64,000 nucleotides of DNA from Gammaproteobacteria bacterium (GTDB lineage Bacteria; Pseudomonadota; Gammaproteobacteria; DSM-16500). Both the position numbers and the translations under genes were made by a program. The notes under the pieces were generated by a model. That model made no database searches. It was not told where the DNA came from and saw only the letters and a program-made list of their open reading frames with translations. Location: contig BMAG01000043.1 of the NCBI GenBank assembly GCA_014132595.1, positions 62,001-126,000 of the forward strand, given 5' to 3'. Shown piece after piece: positions 8,600 to 18,728 of the stretch. The first letter of the stretch is position 1; each line of letters starts with the position of its first letter.

Positions 8600-10816
8600 T
8601 TAAAACATTTCTACCGGATCTACATCCAGGGACCATCTGACTTTTTGTTTTAATCGTATTTTCTCGATCTGCAACAAAGATCCCTTCAGAAAATTCTGCA
8701 GAACAGGGCGCTGGCTTGCCTGTAATAACAATTGCACTCGATAGCGGCCGGCGCGTTTAGGCATAGGGGCTGGAATGGGACCCAGTAGTTGCATTTCTTT
8801 ATCTGTGGGCTGAAATAGGATTTTAACTTCTTTCAAGAAGTCCATGGCATGTTCCAATTGATAAGCCTCTGCTCGAAATAACGCAAAAAAAGAATGAGGA
8901 GGCAAAGCGGTCGCCGCGCGTTCCTGCAAGATGGTCGTTGCAAATTGCCGATAGCTGCCATGAAATAATTGATGCAAAAGTGGATGATCAGGATGATGTG
9001 TTTGAATAATGACTTTGCCTTTTTTTTCTACTCGTCCGGCACGACCCGCGACTTGCAATAACAACTGCCCCATGCGCTCAAGTGCGCGAAAATCGCCGCT
9101 AAAAAAACCGCCATCCGCATCGACAATTGTCACAAGCGTGACATTAGGAAAATGATGTCCTTTTGCAAGCATTTGCGTCCCGATCAAAATTTGATGATCG
9201 CCCTTTTGAATCGCATCAAGCAATGTTTCCATCGAACCTTTGCGCTGCGTGCTATCACGATCGATACGAGCAACAGAATATTCGGGAAAATTTTTCTGTA
9301 GCACTTGCTCTAAACGCTCCGTACCCACACCTACGAGCTGCATATTTTTATCGTGACAAGATTCACATTGTAGCGGCAATCTCGCTTGCAAATCACAATG
9401 ATGACAATGAAGTCGCTGAGTTTGCTTATGAAAAGTCATTCGCATATCACAGCGTTTACAAAGTGCCATCCAACCACAGGCATGACACATTAATATTGGC
9501 GCAAAACCACGCCTATTCAGAAACAACATTACCTGCTCGCCACGTTTTAAATGCAAGCGCATTTCATCAATAATGGGTTGGGACAACCCTTCTTCTAATG
9601 ATTTATTACGAATGTCTAACACTGAAAACAGAGGTAATTCAGCATCACCTGCACGATTCGGCAATAACAAATGAACGAATTTACCTTGCTGAGCTTTGTA
9701 CAACGTTTCTAATGCCGGCGTTGCAGATCCTAATATGATAGGAATTTTTTTAAAATGCGCACGCATGATAGCAAGATCGCGCGCATGATATCGAAAATTA
9801 TCTTGTTGCTTAAAAGAAAGATCATGCTCTTCATCGACAATAATCAATCCTAAATCAGGCAAGGAGGAAAATACGGCTGAGCGTGTTCCAATTACAATAC
9901 GCGCCTCACCCGTATGCGCAAGGTACCAGGCATTCAAGCGTTCTTTCTCGCTTAAATTTGAATGAAAAGCTATCACAGGTACTGCAAAACGTTCACGAAA
10001 ACGTTGAATTGTTTGCGGAGTCAAACCGATTTCGGGTACCAAAACTAATACTTGTTTACGATTTTTTAAAACATCTGCAATCACTTGCAAATATACCTCT
10101 GTTTTACCCGAGCCCGTCACACCATCTAATAAAAAAACCTGAAATGTGTCACGTGCCGCCACAATTGCTGATACAGCAACCTGTTGTGCTTCATTAAGGA
10201 TCAAAGATTGATTTTCTTTTAGCACTTGTCTGTCTATCGGTGAATTTTGAACAACACCCATCTCAATCCATTTTTTTTCCTGGAGTAAGGCAATATTTTT
10301 TTTGGAAACGCCCAGTAAACGTAGTTGGGTCTCAGAAATATCCAATGGATTTTGCTTAAAATAGCCAAGTAATGTTTTTTGTCGAGGCGCCCGCTTCAAA
10401 AGATTTAATTCAACAGCATCGCCTAACTTTGTTAGACGCCAATAAACTTCCTGGAGAGTCGGCACCGGATTACCTTGTCTTAACAATACAGGCAAGGAAT
10501 TAAGCAACACATCCCCGATAGGATGATGATAATAATCACAAGCCCATAAGCAAAGTTCTATAATCTCTTTTGAAATCAATGGATTATCATCGAGCAATGC
10601 AAGAGCCGGCTTCAATTTGTCTGTGGGGACATCAGAATACTCCACAAAGCCCATAAAAATGCCAACTAACTCACGAGTGCCAAAAGGCACTCGAACACGA
10701 GCCCCGCATTGTAAGCCCTCCCATATTTCATTATCTGGAAAAATATAGTGAAAATAGCGTCGAAAAGGAACCGGAAGGGCAATTTGTAACAAAAGATGGG
10801 GTTGTTTATTTTTCAT
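8600..10816 (-). CDS. priA: primosomal replication protein N' (PriA helicase)
   Basis: 738 residues from the ATG at 10816 (MKNKQPHLLLQIAL). The frame is open further upstream, but that part is a hydrophobic stretch not found in PriA. Features in order are the 3'-DNA-binding N-terminus (PVPFRRYFHY), Walker A GVTGSGKTEVYL, a DEEH box, and a zinc-binding cysteine set (CHACGW, CKRC, CHHC, CESC) between helicase motifs. The C-terminal helicase lobe includes IGTQMLAKGHHFPNVTLV. PriA restarts stalled replication forks by loading DnaB. Its 5' end faces the promoter of the orphan gene at 10913. Confidence 0.96.
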   Translation of the reverse strand: MKNKQPHLLLQIALPVPFRRYFHYIFPDNEIWEGLQCGARVRVPFGTRELVGIFMGFVEYSDVPTDKLKPALALLDDNPLISKEIIELCLWACDYYHHPIGDVLLNSLPVLLRQGNPVPTLQEVYWRLTKLGDAVELNLLKRAPRQKTLLGYFKQNPLDISETQLRLLGVSKKNIALLQEKKWIEMGVVQNSPIDRQVLKENQSLILNEAQQVAVSAIVAARDTFQVFLLDGVTGSGKTEVYLQVIADVLKNRKQVLVLVPEIGLTPQTIQRFRERFAVPVIAFHSNLSEKERLNAWYLAHTGEARIVIGTRSAVFSSLPDLGLIIVDEEHDLSFKQQDNFRYHARDLAIMRAHFKKIPIILGSATPALETLYKAQQGKFVHLLLPNRAGDAELPLFSVLDIRNKSLEEGLSQPIIDEMRLHLKRGEQVMLFLNRRGFAPILMCHACGWMALCKRCDMRMTFHKQTQRLHCHHCDLQARLPLQCESCHDKNMQLVGVGTERLEQVLQKNFPEYSVARIDRDSTQRKGSMETLLDAIQKGDHQILIGTQMLAKGHHFPNVTLVTIVDADGGFFSGDFRALERMGQLLLQVAGRAGRVEKKGKVIIQTHHPDHPLLHQLFHGSYRQFATTILQERAATALPPHSFFALFRAEAYQLEHAMDFLKEVKILFQPTDKEMQLLGPIPAPMPKRAGRYRVQLLLQASQRPVLQNFLKGSLLQIEKIRLKQKVRWSLDVDPVEMF

Positions 10817-10841
10817 AGAAAAGTACTCTAATGCAAATGAC

Positions 10842-10870
10842 TTAATAAAAACAGCCATAATTGCTATAAT
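10842..10870 (+). promoter_or_regulatory. sigma70-like promoter for the orphan gene at 10913
   Basis: TTAATA at 10842-10847 and a perfect TATAAT at 10865-10870 are separated by 17 nt. A strong ribosome-binding site, AGGAG, lies 7 nt before the ATG at 10913. The promoter sits in the short divergent gap with priA. Confidence 0.6.
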
Positions 10871-10912
10871 AAATAAACATATGAATCCTTTGAATATAGC
10901 CAGGAGCATAAA

Positions 10913-11707
10913 ATGACAGACACATTTAAAAGTGCTACAGATCTTGACATCGCCTTGGAAAAACTTTGCGAAATGCTATATGAAAAGGGCGCCATTAAGA
11001 AAGAAGACATCCCTAAAGCCATCGCCGAAGTAAAAAAAGGATTACAAGCGGCATACGGTGAAAATCCTCAAAATGTTCCACAAGATATCTTTACCGATCC
11101 TTCTAAACGACAGAATCTTATTGTTGCTTTAGTAACCGCGCCTGTTATGGATAAAATACCTTCTTTAAAATTTGATATAGGATTATTTTTAAAAGCACAA
11201 CTCAAACCAGAAGATACTAAAAAACTTTTTAAAGCATTCATGATGAGCCTCAATAAAATGGAACCTGACCCCAGCAAACGCATGAAAGATGAAGATATGG
11301 AAAAAGAAGCGGATGCTTTATTAGAAAAATTTGCTCAAGCCAAGTTAAAAAAAGGAAAAGAGTCAAAAACTGAAAATAGCAAAGCGGTCGATGATGAACT
11401 CGATGAAATGTTCCAAGTTCTTTTTGGAATAACCAAATTTGGTGCGCTTGCCTATTTGGCCGTTAACAAAGGGAATACAGCAGGTATTGTCGACTCTTAT
11501 TCTGCAAGTGCTCTTGGGGGTGGAAGCATACATGAAGCCCGAGATTTTGGTGGTGACACCACAACGAACCCTTATATTACTGCGCTTGCCCATCAACGAT
11601 TACAAGCGATTGCGGGTGTCGGAGAAACTGTTTTGAATGATTTACATCGCAGCAAAATTATAAAGCCATCATTAACGCCTACACTTAATCCATTTAGTAA
11701 ATTATAG
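10913..11707 (+). CDS. unrecognised 264-residue protein
   Basis: I do not recognise a family. The protein is rich in Lys, Glu and Asp and looks mostly helical and soluble. The N-terminal half (about 1-140) has amphipathic helices with KAIAEVKKGLQ- and LKPEDTKKLFKAF-like segments. A charged linker (about 140-165, KLKKGKESKTENSK) is followed by one moderately hydrophobic stretch (FGITKFGALAYLAV). A Gly/Ser-rich part and a Pro-rich tail ending LNPFSKL close it. There is no signal peptide. It has its own promoter and RBS and lies 12 nt before the saccharopine-dehydrogenase gene. A secreted effector or a structural protein are both possible; nothing in the sequence decides. Confidence 0.7.
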   Translation: MTDTFKSATDLDIALEKLCEMLYEKGAIKKEDIPKAIAEVKKGLQAAYGENPQNVPQDIFTDPSKRQNLIVALVTAPVMDKIPSLKFDIGLFLKAQLKPEDTKKLFKAFMMSLNKMEPDPSKRMKDEDMEKEADALLEKFAQAKLKKGKESKTENSKAVDDELDEMFQVLFGITKFGALAYLAVNKGNTAGIVDSYSASALGGGSIHEARDFGGDTTTNPYITALAHQRLQAIAGVGETVLNDLHRSKIIKPSLTPTLNPFSKL

Positions 11708-11719
11708 GAAATTAAATAT

Positions 11720-12808
11720 ATGCATCGCGTTCTTATTGCCGGCGCAGGGAAAATAGGCTCATTGATCGCTGCGTTATTAGCTCACTCAGATGATTATCAT
11801 GTATTTCTCGCTGATATCCATATTGATAACAGCCAAGCAAAACGTTTAGATAAAAAAACCGCTCATTTAGAATTTGCGCAGCTCGATGCAAAAAATTCAA
11901 AAGAGATTTCTAATTTTTTACAAAAGAATGCTATCAATACTATTGTTTCAAGCCTCCCCTATTTTTGCAATACAGCCATTGCAACAGTCGCTAAGGAGTT
12001 GAATCTTAATTACTTTGATCTCACAGAAGACACACGCTCCGCGGGCGTTATTAATGAATTGGCGCGCAGTGTGACAAGTGCTTTTGTACCTCAATGTGGT
12101 TTAGCGCCAGGCTTTATCAGTATTGTTGCAAATCATTTAATTCAACATTTTCCAAAATTAGATACGGTAAAAATGCGCGTGGGTGCATTGCCCATCAATA
12201 TTAGCAATGCATTGCAGTATTCACTGACTTGGTCTACTGACGGCCTCATTAATGAATATGGTAATTTATGCTATGGGTTAGAAAATGGCAAAACGGTGCA
12301 ATTATTACCCTTGGATGATTTGGAAGAAATTAAAATCGATGGTCTAACGTATGAAGCTTTTAACACATCTGGCGGAATAGGAAGTTTAGCGGCAACCTAT
12401 GCTGACCGTATTAAACAACTCAATTACAAAACCATTCGTTATCCAGGACATTGTGAAAAAATGCGTTTTTTAATGAATGATCTTAAACTCAACTATGATC
12501 GTGACACCTTAAAACGTATCCTGGAAAACGTCATTCCTAAAACGGGTCAAGACGTTGTTCTCGTTTATGTCTCCGCCACGGGTTTGCAAAATAATCAACT
12601 CATGGAAGAAAATTATGTCAAGAAATTTTATCCTAAAACTTTATATGGTTTAGATTGGTCAGCCATTCAATTAACGACAGCCTCATCACTTTGCGCAGTT
12701 TTGGATATTGTTGTTAATCAGCCAGACAAATTTCAAGGCTTAGTCAAACAGGAACAAATTTCACTGGATGCTTTAACAGGCAATCGATTCGGACACTATT
12801 TTGTATAA
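11720..12808 (+). CDS. saccharopine dehydrogenase-family oxidoreductase
   Basis: 362 residues. A Rossmann NAD(P)-binding N-terminus (VLIAGAGKIGSLIAALLA) is followed by FDLTED and CGLAPGFISIVAN, which are typical of saccharopine dehydrogenase (NADP-binding) family proteins. The family interconverts saccharopine and lysine or 2-aminoadipate semialdehyde. The next gene, 15 nt downstream, is an aldehyde dehydrogenase of the aminoadipate-semialdehyde type. Together they suggest lysine catabolism via 2-aminoadipate semialdehyde. AGGAAATT precedes the ATG. Confidence 0.85.
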   Translation: MHRVLIAGAGKIGSLIAALLAHSDDYHVFLADIHIDNSQAKRLDKKTAHLEFAQLDAKNSKEISNFLQKNAINTIVSSLPYFCNTAIATVAKELNLNYFDLTEDTRSAGVINELARSVTSAFVPQCGLAPGFISIVANHLIQHFPKLDTVKMRVGALPINISNALQYSLTWSTDGLINEYGNLCYGLENGKTVQLLPLDDLEEIKIDGLTYEAFNTSGGIGSLAATYADRIKQLNYKTIRYPGHCEKMRFLMNDLKLNYDRDTLKRILENVIPKTGQDVVLVYVSATGLQNNQLMEENYVKKFYPKTLYGLDWSAIQLTTASSLCAVLDIVVNQPDKFQGLVKQEQISLDALTGNRFGHYFV

Positions 12809-12823
12809 AACGAGAATAACGAA

Positions 12824-14338
12824 ATGGATATTCTAGATAAATTAAATCTTCATCAAAAAAACTTTGGGGCTTATGTAAAGGATAGTTGGTCTAATACAAC
12901 AGGTGAAGGTGAATTCACATCCTTCAATCCCGCCAACGAAAAGCCTATTGCTTCTGTCTATCGATGCTCATCAACAGATCTTGATCAGATTATCGATCAC
13001 GCTCAAAGGACATTTTTAACCTGGCGAAAAATTCCTGCACCCAAACGCGGAGAACTAGTCCGTTTAATTGGAGATGAGTTACGCGCTCATAAAGATACGC
13101 TAGGCAGTCTTGTTTCTTTGGAAATGGGAAAATCGAAACAAGAAGGCGATGGAGAAGTTCAGGAAATGATTGATATGGCCGATTTTGCAGTTGGCCTTTC
13201 TCGCATGCTCTATGGGAAAACCATGCATTCTGAACGATCAGAACATCGAATGTATGAACATTGGCATCCCTTAGGTGTCACAGGTGTGATTAGTGCATTT
13301 AACTTCCCAGTCGCTGTTTGGGCATGGAATGCTTTTATCGCTGCAGTTACTGGGAATACTGTTGTTTGGAAACCCTCACCAAAAACGCCGCTTTGCGCTC
13401 TTGCCGTGCAGCATATCTGCAACAAAGCGATGTCCCAGTTAAAATTAACAGGAATTTTTTCTGTTTTTATTACAGATAACAATGAACTTGCCTCGCAATT
13501 TGTAAATGATACACGTGTTCCACTCATCTCATTTACAGGTTCCACTGCTGTAGGCAGACAAGTAAGCGAAACAGTTGCACGCCGCTTTGGAAAATCTATC
13601 CTGGAGCTCAGCGGCAATAATGCCATTATTGTCGATGAATCAGCAGATTTACAACTTGCAGTACCTGCCATTGTTTTTGGTGCGGTCGGAACCGCAGGTC
13701 AACGCTGCACGACAACTAGACGTTTGATTGCCCATGAATCTATTTATGATAAATTAATCACCGCTCTCATTAATGCCTATAAAAAAGTTACCATCGGAGA
13801 TCCTCTCGATAAAAAAAATTTACTAGGTCCACTTATTGATCAAACAGCGGTTGAACACTTTATAAAAACAATTGCGGACATTAAGCATGCTGGCGGGAAA
13901 ATTTTATTTGGCGGACAAGCTCTAAAGGGTCCTGGATATTATGTAGAACCTACGCTCGTTGAAGCACAGAACGAATGGGATGTTGTACAACGTGAAACAT
14001 TTGCGCCTATTTTATATATCATGAAATTTAAAACTTTTCCTGAAGCAATTGAGATACAAAATCATTCGCAATTTGGTTTATCCTCAGCGCTATTCACCAA
14101 CCAATTACAACATGCAGAAATATTTTTATCCGCACGGGGGAGTGACTGCGGCATTGCAAACATTAATATCGGAACTTCCGGTGCTGAAATAGGCGGCGCT
14201 TTTGGTGGAGAAAAACAAACTGGAGGAGGGCGAGAGGCGGGCTCGGATGCATGGAAAGCCTACATGAGACGTCAAACCAGCACGATCAACTGGGGAAATG
14301 CCCTGCCCCTGGCCCAAGGTATAAAATTCGATATTTAA
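12824..14338 (+). CDS. aldehyde dehydrogenase, aminoadipate-semialdehyde (ALDH7-like) type
   Basis: 504 residues. The NAD-binding [11 protein letters not shown] segment, the glutamate motif [11 protein letters not shown] and the catalytic cysteine in [10 protein letters not shown] are all present. The TTTRR sequence after the cysteine and the [19 protein letters not shown] terminus are typical of ALDH7/antiquitin and bacterial piperideine-6-carboxylate dehydrogenases. The predicted reaction is oxidation of 2-aminoadipate 6-semialdehyde to 2-aminoadipate. It follows the saccharopine dehydrogenase gene in an apparent operon, and its stop overlaps the convergent kinase gene by 4 nt. Confidence 0.88.
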   Translation: MDILDKLNLHQKNFGAYVKDSWSNTTGEGEFTSFNPANEKPIASVYRCSSTDLDQIIDHAQRTFLTWRKIPAPKRGELVRLIGDELRAHKDTLGSLVSLEMGKSKQEGDGEVQEMIDMADFAVGLSRMLYGKTMHSERSEHRMYEHWHPLGVTGVISAFNFPVAVWAWNAFIAAVTGNTVVWKPSPKTPLCALAVQHICNKAMSQLKLTGIFSVFITDNNELASQFVNDTRVPLISFTGSTAVGRQVSETVARRFGKSILELSGNNAIIVDESADLQLAVPAIVFGAVGTAGQRCTTTRRLIAHESIYDKLITALINAYKKVTIGDPLDKKNLLGPLIDQTAVEHFIKTIADIKHAGGKILFGGQALKGPGYYVEPTLVEAQNEWDVVQRETFAPILYIMKFKTFPEAIEIQNHSQFGLSSALFTNQLQHAEIFLSARGSDCGIANINIGTSGAEIGGAFGGEKQTGGGREAGSDAWKAYMRRQTSTINWGNALPLAQGIKFDI

Positions 14339-15819
14339 GATTTTTTCAATAATAGCGTATTAAACAAAGCAAACACCTTGGGCTGGTGCTGCCAATTTTG
14401 CATAAAACGCTTTATTTCTTTTTTAAATGTCCTTTTAAAACTAATTTCCGTCGAATGTTCGCACATACCATCTAAATCAATTAACACAGGCTGCTCGTCT
14501 TTAAGCAGGATATTTGTCATTTTCAAATCGCCATGTGTCATTTTTAATTCGCCTAAACTTTTAAACATATCAATGGTCATTTTGGCCATTTTGTCAAAAG
14601 CAGGACCTTCCGGCTGATATCCTGAAAAAAACTCTCCTATCGTTTGACCAGAAATACATTCCATTACGAAATATGACTTACCCTTTAGTCCAAAAAAACG
14701 TTTTTCAACATACGCCACTGGCTTTGCCGTAGACACCCCAAACAAACATAGCTTTTGTGATAAGCGCCAGGATGTTTCTGCCCTTGTTGCTCTTAAACAA
14801 CGACGCAGCCAATGCCAGCTATTTTTAATATTATAACGTTTCACGACGAATGCGTGTCCATCCAAATTAACTTTTGCAACCGTAGAAGAACGTCCCATTT
14901 TTAAAAGAGAAATATCTTGCTGCTCAAAAAACTTCTCTGGACTCTGCAATAAACTTAAGAACTTATCTGATTGATAAGCACGGTCATACATTCCCATCTG
15001 ATTAAAATTTTTGATTCGAACAAAATTCGTGCAGTTACGCATGATTTTCTTCTTATATCTGATCCAGCGTTCCTTATTTTTGTTCATCACTGATGTTTTA
15101 ATAAGATCAAAATCTGATGATTTAACAATCCAGCCGCGTGCTTTCGCGTATATCTGAAAAAGCTCCCGCTGCAGCTCTTCAGTACCCACTCCTAATTGCG
15201 CGAAAAAGAGACTTAAATTATCCATACTGTGTTTTTTATCCAAAACATCCGGAAATTTTTCAATAGCACCTCCATCCAAAGTGTATATCCGATTTTCTGC
15301 CACCAAAAAATTTTTAAGATGCAAGTCACGCTGCAAAATACCTAAAACATGCTGCGTTGCCAGTTCAACTATGACCTTTTGCATGAGCTTTACAAAGTCA
15401 TCTGAATTTTTTTGTTCTTGCCAAATCATTTCCAGACTTTTTGCCTGAAGAATTTTTTCAAATAGAATCACATGTATTCGCTTGTTCGTTGCAACACCTT
15501 GATAAAATATATGCGGCGTTGGAATATTGACCTGTATCAATTCATCGATACCAAGTACATCACGTTTAACATGATGCTTCGCTTTTCCGCGCTCATAAAA
15601 CAGCTTAGCAACTACCTCCTTATCTCCCCATCTACCGGAGGCAACTAATCTTTTACCTGGAATAATGCGTATAATTTCGTTGCAATAGAAAGGCACTGTC
15701 GTATCACTTAAAGATAATTGAAACGGACCCAACTTCACTGAATCAGCGCGAACTAATGCTTTCCATGCCAACTCTGGGATAACAGTATTACTGATGTTTT
15801 CTATACAATTGATCGCCAC
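14335..15819 (-). CDS. tandem two-domain LPS-kinase-like protein
   Basis: 494 residues with two small-molecule/LPS-kinase-like domains in series. Domain 1 (about 50-200) has VVAKLFYE (K72), a catalytic loop QRDLHLKN (163-170) and LDGG (D182). Domain 2 (about 305-470) has VVKRYN (K327), HGDLKMTN (429-436) and LIDLDG (D448). Both keep the Lys, Asp/Asn and metal-Asp residues needed for phosphotransfer, though domain 1 has Gln in place of the catalytic-loop His. WaaP and WaaY/KdkA-type enzymes phosphorylate heptose or Kdo in the LPS core and normally have one domain. The 5' end overlaps waaP by 32 nt, which suggests coupling. Confidence 0.8.
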   Translation of the reverse strand: MAINCIENISNTVIPELAWKALVRADSVKLGPFQLSLSDTTVPFYCNEIIRIIPGKRLVASGRWGDKEVVAKLFYERGKAKHHVKRDVLGIDELIQVNIPTPHIFYQGVATNKRIHVILFEKILQAKSLEMIWQEQKNSDDFVKLMQKVIVELATQHVLGILQRDLHLKNFLVAENRIYTLDGGAIEKFPDVLDKKHSMDNLSLFFAQLGVGTEELQRELFQIYAKARGWIVKSSDFDLIKTSVMNKNKERWIRYKKKIMRNCTNFVRIKNFNQMGMYDRAYQSDKFLSLLQSPEKFFEQQDISLLKMGRSSTVAKVNLDGHAFVVKRYNIKNSWHWLRRCLRATRAETSWRLSQKLCLFGVSTAKPVAYVEKRFFGLKGKSYFVMECISGQTIGEFFSGYQPEGPAFDKMAKMTIDMFKSLGELKMTHGDLKMTNILLKDEQPVLIDLDGMCEHSTEISFKRTFKKEIKRFMQNWQHQPKVFALFNTLLLKKS

Positions 15820-16570
15820 GTTTTTTCACCCTTTTCCAAAATTTATTTTCCGCTGTCAAATGACGCAAAGATGCATTGCGATATTCCATCATAAAACGCA
15901 ACAAATCTCTTTGAGTTAATCCTATTTCCTTACTAGAAAAATACAATCCTGCCAAATCCTTAATGATCCAACGCAGAGAAACTTTTTTCCGTATTCCGGC
16001 GCGATGCAAATCTATTAAATAAAGCTTGGGATCGCCATTTTCAGATACTGACAAATCTAGCAAAAAATGACAAATATAAAAATCCCGATGATTCATTCCA
16101 TTCAAATGCAATGATCGAGCAATGCGTGCTACTTCTTTAATGATTTTCAATTTATCTGAAAAAAGGGGTGAACATTGCTGCCACTGTTTTCCCAATTCCT
16201 CTAAACTTATATTTTTACCCAGCTCACGCGTAACAATAAAAGACTGCAAAGAAGCGGGATTAAACCCTCGACACCCGTAGCCTACTGCTTGAGGTACATT
16301 AATATTTAATTTTTTTAACCGTTGAATCGCTGCCCACTCGTTTTTTGCACTGACTATAGGCGCGCGTAACATTAAGATATTTTTAAAAATTTCCTTCCAG
16401 CCTACACCTCTATGCTGCTTAATAAAATAGGCCTTATCACCAATCATAATACGCTGCGTTCTTCGTCCTTCAAGCGCACGGTAAACCTCACCCTTTAATG
16501 TCATGAGCTGGTCAAAGCCTGCTGACGTTTCAGGAAAATACGCTTTAAGTTCGTTGTGCAATACTAACAA
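15788..16570 (-). CDS. waaP: lipopolysaccharide core heptose(I) kinase WaaP/RfaP
   Basis: 260 residues, near the family length of about 265. It has VYRALEGRRTQR, the ATP-binding AYFIKQHRG (K51), the catalytic loop MNHRDFYICHFLL (HRD at 161-163) and IDLHRAG (D187). All are characteristic of WaaP, which phosphorylates heptose I of the inner core and stabilises the outer membrane. It lies between waaG (5 nt away) and the tandem kinase gene. Confidence 0.93.
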   Translation of the reverse strand: MLVLHNELKAYFPETSAGFDQLMTLKGEVYRALEGRRTQRIMIGDKAYFIKQHRGVGWKEIFKNILMLRAPIVSAKNEWAAIQRLKKLNINVPQAVGYGCRGFNPASLQSFIVTRELGKNISLEELGKQWQQCSPLFSDKLKIIKEVARIARSLHLNGMNHRDFYICHFLLDLSVSENGDPKLYLIDLHRAGIRKKVSLRWIIKDLAGLYFSSKEIGLTQRDLLRFMMEYRNASLRHLTAENKFWKRVKKRGDQLYRKHQ

Positions 16571-16575
16571 TGTAA

Positions 16576-17694
16576 TTACCTTTTTTGTAATCTAAAAGAC
16601 TCAATGATATCAACCGCCTTTTCCGGCATGCTATAAATATCCGCCTGCTCTGCAAAAGCTAAAGCGTTTTTTTTCCAATCGGCACGCTCCTTCGACAATA
16701 ACATAGATTCTAACGTTTTATTAAAATCTATCTGCTGAAAAGGAGAAGGAAGCACCGCGCCTGCCTTTGCTTCAGTAATATAATTTGCATATCCACATAC
16801 GTCTGTTGTCAAAACTGGCAAACCCGCCACCAAAGCTTCCAATAATACGGTTCCCGTATTTTCGTTATAAGCAGGATGCAATAATAAATCTGCTGCTAAT
16901 AAAAAATCAGCAACATCATTACGCCCTCCTAAAAATTTTATACGAGCAGAAATTCCCAGTTTTTTTGCTTGCAACAAAAAATACTCTGAATTATCTTTCC
17001 CGATCACATAAAAGTAAGAGCGATGAATGAGCTCATTCGGCAAAGCCGCAAAAGCAATTAATGCACGATCTAAACCTTTCGTTTTAAATCCCGAGCCCAC
17101 CTGCAACAATAAAAACTCGTCTGCTTTTATCCCTAATTTTTGTCGTAGGCTATGACGAATTTCAGCCGCATTTGCAGGTGCTGCTCTATCTTTTGCAATA
17201 CCCGGTGGCAGCAACTCAAATTGATCTGCTTGTGTTTTATAAAAATGCGTAAACTCTGCTTGTTGTGCTTTCGACAATAATAATATTTTCGTATTTGCAG
17301 CACCAAAGACAGATTTTTCATAGGCGATTAAATGACGATATCGCGGCATTAATCGGTACCATATGCCACGCTGCTGCCTTGCTTTCGCCTGATAGCAAGT
17401 ATCCGCCGCATAATAAATATCAAGCATCGGCATTTTATTAAAACCCACGACAATATCATAACCCTCTAATTTCGGTTTAATCTGACGAACAAACTTTTTT
17501 GCTCGTACATGATTTTGCATGCCGGTAACAGGAATGATATGGATTGAAATAGCAGACTCCTGCTCGCCCTCCCATGCCATTGTAAATACATCAACCTGAT
17601 GACCGCGCCGCACGCATTCTTTGGCAATTCGCAAAAAATCGCGCTGTAATCCGCCAAACGGAAAATATTTAAAAAGACAAAAAGCAAGCTTCAT
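16576..17694 (-). CDS. waaG: LPS core glucosyltransferase WaaG/RfaG (GT4)
   Basis: About 372 residues from the ATG at 17694. That start gives the diagnostic WaaG N-terminus, LAFCLFKYFPFGGLQRDFLR; the upstream ATG at 17715 adds seven unlikely residues. The protein has a GT-B fold. The C-terminal donor-binding region has LLHPAYNENTGTVLLEAL with the EX7E glutamates. WaaG adds the first glucose of the outer core to heptose II. It is the first gene of the waaG-waaP-tandem-kinase unit. Confidence 0.92.
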   Translation of the reverse strand: MKLAFCLFKYFPFGGLQRDFLRIAKECVRRGHQVDVFTMAWEGEQESAISIHIIPVTGMQNHVRAKKFVRQIKPKLEGYDIVVGFNKMPMLDIYYAADTCYQAKARQQRGIWYRLMPRYRHLIAYEKSVFGAANTKILLLSKAQQAEFTHFYKTQADQFELLPPGIAKDRAAPANAAEIRHSLRQKLGIKADEFLLLQVGSGFKTKGLDRALIAFAALPNELIHRSYFYVIGKDNSEYFLLQAKKLGISARIKFLGGRNDVADFLLAADLLLHPAYNENTGTVLLEALVAGLPVLTTDVCGYANYITEAKAGAVLPSPFQQIDFNKTLESMLLSKERADWKKNALAFAEQADIYSMPEKAVDIIESFRLQKR

Positions 17695-17823
17695 AGAACC
17701 CAATCTGTTATACATTCGTATTTAAAAAAAACATATTGTACCTGATGATTGATAAAATATCTCTCATATCTCACTCAAATTTGTTTATAATTAGGACACA
17801 AGTAATAATAATTCCTTTTCCTA

Positions 17824-17853
17824 TTGACGATCCTGGATAAGTTTTGATATATT
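17824..17853 (+). promoter_or_regulatory. sigma70-like promoter for the DUF3298 gene
   Basis: TTGACG at 17824-17829 and TATATT at 17848-17853 are separated by 18 nt. Each hexamer matches the consensus at 5 of 6 positions. It lies in the divergent gap with waaG, 47 nt before the ATG at 17901. Confidence 0.6.
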
Positions 17854-17900
17854 TTTGAACACTCTCGTATTTTTAATTAATCTGTCTATAGAGGCCGTTT

Positions 17901-18725
17901 ATGAAAAAATTATTTTTCCTCACAACCACTTTATTTTTTACAATTTGCTCATTTGCAAATCCAGCACCCATCACGCCGGCAACAACACCTGTCGATGAAG
18001 CAGAAACCGAAGCTGTTATTATCAATAATCATCTTAAAGTCACCTCAAAAACACAGAACGAAGAAGATCAAACACTAAATTACACCCTTAATGCTACCTA
18101 TCCACAAATTACAGGCACCTCTCCCTTGCCTGCGGCTGCCACTAATTTCAACCAACAAATCATACGCTTGGTTACCGCAGAAATCGATCAATTCAAAAAC
18201 AGTGTCAAGCGTGATCTACCACATATGCAAACCCTGCCCGAAAGCGTAAGACACAACTCCCTTAGAATCGACTATGACGTCGATGTGATACACCCAAACC
18301 CCTTATCCATTGTCAGCGTACGTTTAAATATCGAAGGAATGCAGGCCGGCCGCGCACATCCCTTCCATGTCTACCGCGTACTTAATTTTGATTTATCCCA
18401 TAATAAAGAACTCGCGCTCTGCGATTTATTCAAACCAAAGGCGAATTTCTTAAACACCTTATCAAAATACAGCAGCGAAAAATTAACCGCTTCTTTAAAA
18501 GATAAATGGATGATTGCAAATGGTGCGAAAGCAAATCAAGCCAATTATAAAAACTGGAATATTCAAGCGGATTCCATTTTAATTACCTTTGATGAATATC
18601 AAGTGGCACCCTATACCAATGGACCACAGGAAGTAGAAATTCCTTTTTCTGAATTAAAAAATATTTTTTCTCCACAGGCGCTTATTATTTCAAGCGTAAA
18701 AGATGCTTCAAAAACAGTCGGATAA
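17901..18725 (+). CDS. exported DUF3298 (RsiV/PdaC-like) protein
   Basis: 274 residues. A clear signal peptide ends near residue 19 (FFTICSFA-NPAP). A DUF4163-like segment is followed by a C-terminal DUF3298 domain containing GRAHPFHVYRVLNFDL, LCDLFKP and FDEYQVAPYTNGPQEVEIP. These domains occur in periplasmic or surface proteins such as anti-sigma factor RsiV and deacetylase PdaC. The enzymatic part of PdaC is absent, so the likely role is ligand binding, perhaps of cell-wall fragments. The stop is 3 nt before proC. Confidence 0.8.
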   Translation: MKKLFFLTTTLFFTICSFANPAPITPATTPVDEAETEAVIINNHLKVTSKTQNEEDQTLNYTLNATYPQITGTSPLPAAATNFNQQIIRLVTAEIDQFKNSVKRDLPHMQTLPESVRHNSLRIDYDVDVIHPNPLSIVSVRLNIEGMQAGRAHPFHVYRVLNFDLSHNKELALCDLFKPKANFLNTLSKYSSEKLTASLKDKWMIANGAKANQANYKNWNIQADSILITFDEYQVAPYTNGPQEVEIPFSELKNIFSPQALIISSVKDASKTVG

Positions 18726-18728
18726 AAC

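Noticed and set aside
13210-13671. 153-codon minus-strand frame inside the aldehyde dehydrogenase gene
   Set aside because: It is the antisense of a strongly conserved coding region and has no recognisable product.
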